NCBI GenBank assembly: GCA_963812915.1
Contig: CAWEXB010000010.1
Location: forward strand, 124,001-188,000
Direction of reading: 5' to 3'
Length of the DNA: 64,000 nucleotides
From: JACVRW01 sp963812915
GTDB lineage: Bacteria; Actinomycetota; Thermoleophilia; Solirubrobacterales; Thermoleophilaceae
This document shows, in pieces, positions 58,730 to 64,000 of this stretch (its first letter is position 1; each line of letters starts with the position of its first letter). Position numbers and translations under genes: made by a program. The notes beneath the pieces are model-generated. The model saw only the letters and a program-made list of their open reading frames with translations, made no database searches and was not told where the DNA came from.

Positions 58730-59691
58730 TCATCACAATCACGCTCAACGCCGCCATCGACAAGACCCTCGCGGTGCCCAACTTCCGCCTCGGTCGCCGG
58801 CATCGGGCGGTCGAGCAGACCGCCATGGCGGGCGGCAAGGGCGTGAACGTGGCGCGAGCGCTGCGTGCGCTCGGCCAGCCCGTGATAGCCACCGGCATCG
58901 CGGGCGGCCCGACGGGAACGCGCATCGTCGAGCATCTGACCGAGGAGAGCATCCTGAACGACTTCGTTCGCATCCGCGAGGAGTCGCGCACCTCCACCGC
59001 GGTGGTCGATCCGACGTCGGGTGAGCAGACGGAGATCAACGAGTACGGCCCGCACGTCTCCGAGCAGGAGCTCGAGCTGTTCGTCGACAAGCTGCTCTAC
59101 CTCGCGAAGGGGGCGGAGGTGTGCGTGTTCGCCGGCAGCCTCCCGCGAGGCGTGGACCTCGCGCTATACGGGCGACTGATCGAGGATCTGAAGCGCCTCG
59201 GCGTCATGACCGTGCTCGACTCGGAGGGCGAGCCGCTGCGGATCGCCACGCGCGGCGGACCGGACGTCGTAAGCCCGAACGAGCTCGAGGCGGAGGCCCT
59301 CGTGGGACACGAGTTCTCCGACGAGGAGGACCGCAGGTATGCGGTTGGAGAGATGATCGAGCTAGGGGCCAGGGAGTCGATCATGACCCTCCCGGCCGGC
59401 TGCCTCGCCATGCTCCTGGGCGCGGGCGGCGAGCGGCGACTCTATCGGGCGACGCTCGCCCCGCTCGAGGCGGTGTCCGCCATCGGCTCGGGCGATGCCT
59501 TCCTGGCCGGCTTCGTGGCCGCACGCTACAGCGGTCGCGACGTGGACGCCTGCCTGCGCTTCGCGGTCGCCTGCGGGGCGGAGTCCACACAGCACTTCGG
59601 CGCCGGGGTGCTCGACCGGCGCGAGGTAGAGCGGCTCGCGCCCGAGGTCCGGGTGGAGGAGCTCGAGACGCCCGCGGTGGGCGTCTCCTGA
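58726..59691 (+). CDS. PfkB-family hexose kinase, 1-phosphofructokinase-like
   Basis: A 321-residue ribokinase-fold kinase. It begins ITITLNAAIDKTLAVPNF like FruK/LacC; AGGKGVNVARALRALG is the substrate motif and SAIGSGDAFLAGFVAARY contains the catalytic Asp. Substrates could be fructose 1-phosphate, tagatose 6-phosphate or another hexose phosphate; no PTS gene is adjacent. ATG overlaps the carboxypeptidase stop (ATGA). Confidence 0.88.
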   Translation: MIITITLNAAIDKTLAVPNFRLGRRHRAVEQTAMAGGKGVNVARALRALGQPVIATGIAGGPTGTRIVEHLTEESILNDFVRIREESRTSTAVVDPTSGEQTEINEYGPHVSEQELELFVDKLLYLAKGAEVCVFAGSLPRGVDLALYGRLIEDLKRLGVMTVLDSEGEPLRIATRGGPDVVSPNELEAEALVGHEFSDEEDRRYAVGEMIELGARESIMTLPAGCLAMLLGAGGERRLYRATLAPLEAVSAIGSGDAFLAGFVAARYSGRDVDACLRFAVACGAESTQHFGAGVLDRREVERLAPEVRVEELETPAVGVS

Positions 59692-59742
59692 GGCCGTTGC
59701 TAAGGTCGAGACACCGTCCGCCGTCGACCCTAGGATTCCCGC

Positions 59743-61015
59743 ATGGAAGTTGAGATCGGACGCGGCAAGAAGGGCCGCCGCGGTTATGGCTTCGACGACA
59801 TCGCCGTAGTCCCCTCGCGGCGAACGCGCGACCCGGACGACATCGACGTCACCTGGACGCTCGGGCCCGTACCGTTTCGAGCTCCCGGTTCTCGCGTCGG
59901 CCATGGACGGGGTCGTCTCGCCCCACACCGCCGGCGTGCTGGGCAAGCTCGGTGGCCTCGCGGTGCTCAATCTCGAGGGCATCTGGACGCGGTACGAGGA
60001 CGCGGACGCCGAGCTGGAGCGCATCGCCGGCTGCCCGAAGGAGCTCGCCACCGGCGAGATGCAGCGGATCTACGCCGAGCCGGTCAAGGAGGAGCTGATC
60101 GCGCGCCGCGTCCGCGAGATCAAGGACCAGGGGGTCGTGGCGGCGGCCTCGCTCACGCCCCAGCGAGTGCGCAAGTACTACGAGACCGCGCTCGAGGCCG
60201 GGCTCGACATCCTGGTCATCCAGGGCACCGTGATCTCGGCGGAGCACGTGTCCACGCGGAGCGAGCCGCTCAACCTCAAGGAGTTCATCCGCGAGCTGCA
60301 GGACACGCTGCCGATCGTGGTCGGCGGCTGCGCCTCCTACGCCACCGGCCTCCACCTGATGCGCACCGGCGCCGTGGGGGTGCTCGTCGGCGTCGGGCCG
60401 GGCGCGGCCTGCACCACCCGCGGCGTGCTCGGCATCGGCGTCCCCCAGGCCACCGCGATCGCCGACGTGGCGGCGGCGCGCTCGCAGCACATGCTCGAGA
60501 CCGGCGAGTACGTGAAGGTCATCGCCGACGGCGGCATGCGCAACGGCGGCGACGTGTCGAAGGCGATCGCCTGCGGCGCCGACGCGGTGATGATCGGCTC
60601 ACCGCTCGCCCGCGCGTACGAGGCGCCGGGCCGCGGCTACCACTGGGGCATGGCCACGTTCCACCCGAGTCTGCCCCGCGGCGCGCGCGTGAAGACGGCC
60701 CAGAACGGGACGCTAGAGCAGATCCTGCTGGGACCGGCCCACGAGAACGACGGCTCCTTCAACCTCATGGGCAGCCTCCGCACCTCGATGGCCACCTGCG
60801 GCTATGAGGACATCCCGGCATTCCACAAGGCGGAGGTGATGGTGGCGCCGGCGCTCCAAAGCGAGGGCAAGCAGCTCCAGCGGGCGCAGGAGATCGGCAT
60901 GGGGGCGACGGCCGCGGCGATGGAGCATCCGGCGGCGGACGGCGTCAGCGACCACCTCGCCGGGGTCGACGACCCGGCCACACCGTCCACGGATCCCGCC
61001 CTCGTCGGCGACTAG
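59743..61015 (+). CDS. guaB3: GuaB3-type IMP dehydrogenase-related protein, apparent frameshift near 59863-59868
   Basis: An actinobacterial GuaB3-like IMPDH paralogue without CBS domains. The N-terminal VEIGRGKKGRRGYGFDDIAV and PSRRTRDPDDIDVTWTLG are followed, one base out of phase, by YRFELPVLASAMDGVVSPHT. Removing one base from GGGCCC (59863-59868) joins them into about 423 residues. GVGPGAACTTRGVLGIGVPQ contains the catalytic-loop Cys, and VKVIADGGMRNGGDVSKA is the flavin/nucleotide site. TAGGAT lies 6 nt before the ATG. It is coupled to guaA (TAGTG overlap). Confidence 0.88.
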
Positions 61016-62607
61016 TGAGCGAGACCGTCGCCACCCCCCGCTCGCCCGAGGGGGTGGAGCGCTCCGGCGCGACCGACGGGGTGCTCGTGCTCGACTTCGG
61101 GGGCCAGTACTCGCAGCTGATCGCCCGCCGCGTTCGTGAATGCGGTGTCTTCGCCGAGCTGCTGCCCCACCGGGTGCCGCTCGAGGAGGTCGCGCGCCGC
61201 CGCCCGAAGGCTCTGATCCTCTCCGGCGGGCCTGCGTCGGTATATGCGGACGGCGCTCCGAAGCTGCGACGCGAGCTGCTCGAGCTCGACGTGCCCGTGC
61301 TCGGCATCTGCTACGGCATGCAGGCGATGGTGCTCGAGCTCGGCGGGCGGGTCGAGGCCGCCGAGGTCGGCGAGTTCGGGCGCTCGCTCCTCACCGTGTC
61401 CGAGCCCGGGCGGCTGCTGCGGGATACGCCGGCCGAACAGAGCTGTTGGATGAGCCACCGCGACACCGTCTACGACGCGCCGCCCGGATTCGTCGCGCTC
61501 GCCTCCTCGACCGAGTCGCCGGTGGCGGCGGTCGAGGACGCCGAGCGGCGGCTCTACGGCATCCAGTTCCACCCCGAGGTCGTCCACACTCCGCACGGCA
61601 CCGCCATCCTCGAGACCTTCCTGCGCGACATCGCGGGCTGCGACATGGACTGGAGCCCGGCCTCCGTGATCGAGGAGCAGGTTGCCCGCATCCGCGAGCA
61701 GGTGGGCGACGGCCGCGTGATCTGCGGCCTCTCCGGGGGAGTCGACTCGTCGGTGGCCGCCCTCCTCACCTACAGGGCGGTCGGCGAGCAGCTCACCTGC
61801 GTTTTCGTCGATCACGGCCTGATGCGGAAGAACGAGGCGGGGCAGGTGGTCGCCGCGTTTCGCGACCGCTTCAGGGTGCCGCTGATCGCCGTCGACGCCG
61901 AGGAGCGCTTCCTGGCGCGCCTCGCGGGAGTCGGCGAGCCCGAGCGCAAGCGCAAGATCATCGGCGAGGAGTTCATCCGCGTTTTCGAGGAGCAGGCCCA
62001 GAGGCTCGACAGCCCGCGCTACCTCGTACAGGGCACCCTCTATTCGGATGTGATCGAGTCGGGCGGAGGCACCGGCGCGGCCACGATCAAGTCGCACCAC
62101 AACGTCGGCGGCCTGCCCGACGACATCGAGTTCGAGCTGGTCGAGCCGCTCAGGATGCTGTTCAAGGACGAGGTGCGCCAGATCGGCGCCGAGCTCGGTC
62201 TGCCCGACAGCCTCGTCTGGCGCCAGCCCTTCCCCGGCCCCGGCCTCGCGATCCGCGTGGTCGGCGGAGCGGTCACGAAGGAGCGCCTCGAGATCCTGCG
62301 CGACGCCGACCACATCCTCCAGGACGAGATCCGCGGCGCCGGCCTCTACCGCGAGCTGTGGCAGTCCTTCTGCGTGCTGCCCGCCGACCTTCGCAGCGTC
62401 GGCGTGCAGGGCGACGAGCGCACCTACGGCTACGTGGTCGTCATCCGCGCGGTCACGAGCGACGACGCCATGACGGCGGACTGGGCGCGCCTGCCCTACG
62501 ACCTCCTCGAGAGGGTCGCCTCGCGCATGATCAACGAGATCGCCCGGGTGAACCGGGTGACGCTCGACATCACGTCGAAGCCGCCCGGCACGATCGAATG
62601 GGAGTAG
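61015..62607 (+). CDS. guaA: GMP synthase (glutamine-hydrolysing)
   Basis: A 530-residue amidotransferase/ATP pyrophosphatase converting XMP to GMP. Class I glutaminase: LDFGGQYSQLIARRVRE, GICYGMQAM with the catalytic Cys, and FHPEVVHT. PP-loop GLSGGVDSSVAALL near residue 240, SHHNVGGLPDDIEFELVEPL, RQPFPGPGLAIRVVGG and the C-terminal dimerisation end RVTLDITSKPPGTIEWE. The GTG overlaps the guaB3 stop by one base. Confidence 0.96.
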   Translation: MSETVATPRSPEGVERSGATDGVLVLDFGGQYSQLIARRVRECGVFAELLPHRVPLEEVARRRPKALILSGGPASVYADGAPKLRRELLELDVPVLGICYGMQAMVLELGGRVEAAEVGEFGRSLLTVSEPGRLLRDTPAEQSCWMSHRDTVYDAPPGFVALASSTESPVAAVEDAERRLYGIQFHPEVVHTPHGTAILETFLRDIAGCDMDWSPASVIEEQVARIREQVGDGRVICGLSGGVDSSVAALLTYRAVGEQLTCVFVDHGLMRKNEAGQVVAAFRDRFRVPLIAVDAEERFLARLAGVGEPERKRKIIGEEFIRVFEEQAQRLDSPRYLVQGTLYSDVIESGGGTGAATIKSHHNVGGLPDDIEFELVEPLRMLFKDEVRQIGAELGLPDSLVWRQPFPGPGLAIRVVGGAVTKERLEILRDADHILQDEIRGAGLYRELWQSFCVLPADLRSVGVQGDERTYGYVVVIRAVTSDDAMTADWARLPYDLLERVASRMINEIARVNRVTLDITSKPPGTIEWE

Positions 62608-62639
62608 CCGGCGGGGCGGTATCCTGGGCCACAGAGCCA

Positions 62640-62882
62640 GTGCCCTTTGTCGCTTACGTCCGCGAGAAGGATTCCGGATCGGGTCCGGACGAGCGTCCGG
62701 CGTGGGAGCCGAACTGGCGAATCTGGCGCTGGATCGCGCTGGCGGTCCCGGTCCTGTACGCGGCGACCGAGGTGAAGGGCGCGGTCGAGGCGCTGCTCGT
62801 GCTCATCGTCTTTGGCCTCGTCTGCCGGGCGGTCGTGGAGGCGCTGCCAGACGGCGACGGGCTGCGCCAGCACCGGCAGTAG
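62640..62882 (+). CDS. Small membrane protein, unknown function
   Basis: An 80-residue protein. A polar N-terminus (FVAYVREKDSGSGPDERP) and a Trp-rich segment (WEPNWRIWRWIALAVPVLY) lead into one or two helices (ALLVLIVFGLVCRAVVEAL). GTG 62640 is chosen; ATG 62598, overlapping guaA, would add 14 residues. It sits directly behind guaA. No family was recognised. Confidence 0.6.
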   Translation: MPFVAYVREKDSGSGPDERPAWEPNWRIWRWIALAVPVLYAATEVKGAVEALLVLIVFGLVCRAVVEALPDGDGLRQHRQ

Positions 62883-62929
62883 GCCAAACTATCCGCAACC
62901 GCTCGAGTATCCCGACCTGAGGAGTTCCC

Positions 62930-63355
62930 GTGGCATCGAAGGCCGACTTCACCGAGCAGGAGTGGGATCAGCTGCGCAAGGGGGTGACCGGCGCGGGGCT
63001 GTACCTGTCGCTCGCGGACCGCTCGTTCTTCGACACGTTCAAGGAAGCCGGCACGCTGGCGAGGCACCTCGGGCAGGCTCGAAAGGGCGGCGAGAACCAG
63101 CTCATTCGCGAGCTGGCGCACGGCGGTGGCACCGGCTTCGGTCTGACGGCGAAGCCCGACAAGATCGAGTCGGAGACGCTCGATTCGCTGCGGGCGGCGG
63201 TCGCCACCCTCGAGCAGAAGGCGCCGGAGGACGCGGAGGCCTACAGGGAGTTCGTGCTCGAGGTCGCCAGGTCCGTGGCGGACGCCGCCAGCGGTGGCGA
63301 CGAGAGCGAGAGCGAGGCGATCGCCAAGGTCGAGGCGGCCCTCAAGGGGGGCTGA
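62930..63355 (+). CDS. Conserved-looking helical protein, unknown function
   Basis: A 141-residue acidic, helical, soluble protein. MASKADFTEQEWDQLRKGVT and GAGLYLSLADRSFFDTFKEA resemble TerB/tellurite-like leader helices seen in actinobacterial hypothetical proteins, but I cannot assign a family. GLTAKPDKIESETLDSLRAA and ARSVADAASGGDESESEAIA follow. GAGGAG lies 7 nt before the GTG. It ends at a convergent terminator. Confidence 0.65.
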   Translation: MASKADFTEQEWDQLRKGVTGAGLYLSLADRSFFDTFKEAGTLARHLGQARKGGENQLIRELAHGGGTGFGLTAKPDKIESETLDSLRAAVATLEQKAPEDAEAYREFVLEVARSVADAASGGDESESEAIAKVEAALKGG

Positions 63356-63373
63356 GGCCCGCCTACCCGGGCC

Positions 63374-63400
63374 AAGACCCGTCGCTTCGCTCGGGGTCTT
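63374..63400. terminator. Bidirectional terminator hairpin
   Basis: AAGACCC (63374-63380) pairs with GGGTCTT (63394-63400) across 13 nt, with T-rich flank on the plus side. It lies between convergent stops at 63355 and 63405. Confidence 0.6.
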
Positions 63401-63404
63401 TCAG

Positions 63405-63797
63405 CTACTCGACCCAAAAGTCTTCAACCGTCTCGACGTCGGCAGAAGGATCGCCGAGCTTCTTCGAGACCATGATCAGAACCGCGTCCTCCGGGCCTTC
63501 GTTCCAGACCGAGCGCGCCACCTCGGGCCCGACCCGGACGACCGTGCCGGCGGGCACCTCCATCACCTCGTCTTCCAGCTTGAAGAGGAGGGTTCCCGCG
63601 GCCACGAAGTAGACCTCCTCCTGCGTCTTGTGCCGGTGGCCGTAGCTCCCCTTCCCGCCGGTCTGCGCGGGCATGCGGCGCCAGGTGAAGGCCACCTGCT
63701 CACAGTCGAGGCCCAACGAGCCCATCCGCATCTCACCCGGGTATTCGCCGAGCACGTCCGGGATCTCCTCTAGGGGCTTCAGGGTGTAGTTCGTCAT
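63405..63797 (-). CDS. Cupin-domain protein
   Basis: A 130-residue cupin. Metal motif GHRHKTQEEVYFVAAGTLLF (His/His/Glu) and second motif VPAGTVVRVGPEVARSVWNEG are clear. The start ATG 63797 has TAGTGT 7 nt upstream, supporting it over the in-frame start at 63827. The promoter box overlaps that of rplM. Role unknown. Confidence 0.85.
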   Translation of the reverse strand: MTNYTLKPLEEIPDVLGEYPGEMRMGSLGLDCEQVAFTWRRMPAQTGGKGSYGHRHKTQEEVYFVAAGTLLFKLEDEVMEVPAGTVVRVGPEVARSVWNEGPEDAVLIMVSKKLGDPSADVETVEDFWVE

Positions 63798-63803
63798 TGG
63801 CTC

Positions 63804-63810
63804 TACACTA
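63804..63810. promoter_or_regulatory. Back-to-back overlapping -10 boxes (rplM and cupin)
   Basis: The heptamer TACACTA reads TACACT on plus (63804-63809, rplM direction) and TAGTGT on minus (63810-63805, 7 nt from the cupin ATG). Both match TANNNT. The two promoters share bases and cannot be open at once. Confidence 0.5.
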
Positions 63811-63818
63811 AGCAACCG

Positions 63819-63834
63819 GCCGCCCACGGGCGGC
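63819..63834 (+). promoter_or_regulatory. Hairpin in the rplM 5' leader
   Basis: GCCGCC (63819-63824), loop CACG, GGCGGC (63829-63834), ending 9 nt before ATG 63844. It may be a ribosomal-protein autoregulation leader or simply mask the start region. Confidence 0.4.
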
Positions 63835-63843
63835 TCCTTCGTG

Positions 63844-64000
63844 ATGAAGACCTACGTGGCGACACCGGCTACCCGCGAGCGCAACTGGCTCGTGGTCGAC
63901 GCGTCCGGCAGGACGCTGGGCCGATTGTCCACCCAGATCGCGGACGCCCTGCGTGGCAAGCGCAAGCCCGACTACACGCCGCACGTGGACGTCGGCGACT
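63844..64000 (+). CDS. rplM: 50S ribosomal protein L13, partial
   Basis: The first 52 codons of L13; the rest is beyond the window. MKTYVATPATRERNWLVVDA then GRTLGRLSTQIADALRGKRK and PDYTPHVDVGD are typical. rpsI usually follows. Transcription probably starts at the TACACT promoter. Confidence 0.95.
   Translation, partial: MKTYVATPATRERNWLVVDASGRTLGRLSTQIADALRGKRKPDYTPHVDVGD

Noticed and set aside
62600..62660. A possible tRNA behind guaA
   Set aside because: No cloverleaf or TTC arm could be traced; the sequence codes for the N-terminus of a small membrane protein.

Overview
The window is GC-rich DNA with dense, mostly overlapping genes. The gene content points to an actinobacterium: SUF Fe-S assembly with SufU, a CysO/Mec-type cysteine pathway, a GuaB3-type IMP dehydrogenase paralogue, and many genes that start 6-10 nt after a TANNNT box and lack a Shine-Dalgarno site. 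A deep-branching class such as Thermoleophilia fits the gene mix, but that placement is inference. No rRNA, tRNA or CRISPR array was seen.

Layout. 1-3.5 kb (minus): a thioredoxin-fold protein without the redox cysteines (cut by the window edge), a quinone-oxidoreductase-like enzyme, a fatty-acid desaturase and a methyltransferase. 3.6-10.7 kb: a ROK repressor divergent from a sugar or cyclitol operon (dehydrogenase, TIM-barrel isomerase, Rbs-type ABC transporter), ending in a strong terminator. 10.7-12.6 kb: a group IIC-like intron inserted just behind that terminator. 12.6-24.4 kb: sufB, a divergent ferric-iron ABC operon behind an iron-box-like palindrome, a DMT exporter, the rrf2-sufC-sufD-sufS-sufU operon and a Sco1-like protein. 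24.6-30.3 kb: a sulfur-carrier cysteine locus (rhodanese-E1 enzyme, CysO, CysM, Mec-like JAMM peptidase) interleaved with a cupin, a YihY protein, TatA and two ferritin-like Tat-type proteins. 30.3-41 kb: two acyl-CoA dehydrogenases, a gluzincin-like peptidase, an ECF sigma factor with a membrane partner, a DUF1802 protein and a hydantoinase/oxoprolinase operon. 41-47.8 kb: flavin reductase, nadB, an AcuC-like deacetylase, glycosyltransferase, asparagine synthetase and a Flp-type pilin. 48.2-64 kb: murI-rph-rdgB, a cation exporter, a roadblock protein, tldD-tldE, HU, pyrF, LysM and D-Ala-D-Ala carboxypeptidase genes, a PfkB kinase, guaB3, guaA, small unknown genes and the start of rplM.

Functional themes are iron, sulfur and Fe-S metabolism in the first half and nucleotide, cell-wall and housekeeping functions in the second.

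Points to check first: (1) five genes between 49 and 60 kb (rph, pyrF, LysM, dac, guaB3) each need the removal of one base to read through, while the genes elsewhere in the window appear intact; (2) the CysO homologue ends in Gly-Gly-Ala, so it would need trimming, and a JAMM peptidase lies nearby; (3) the TANNNT-N6-10-start pattern suggests widespread leaderless transcription; (4) the intron ORF runs through domains V and VI.
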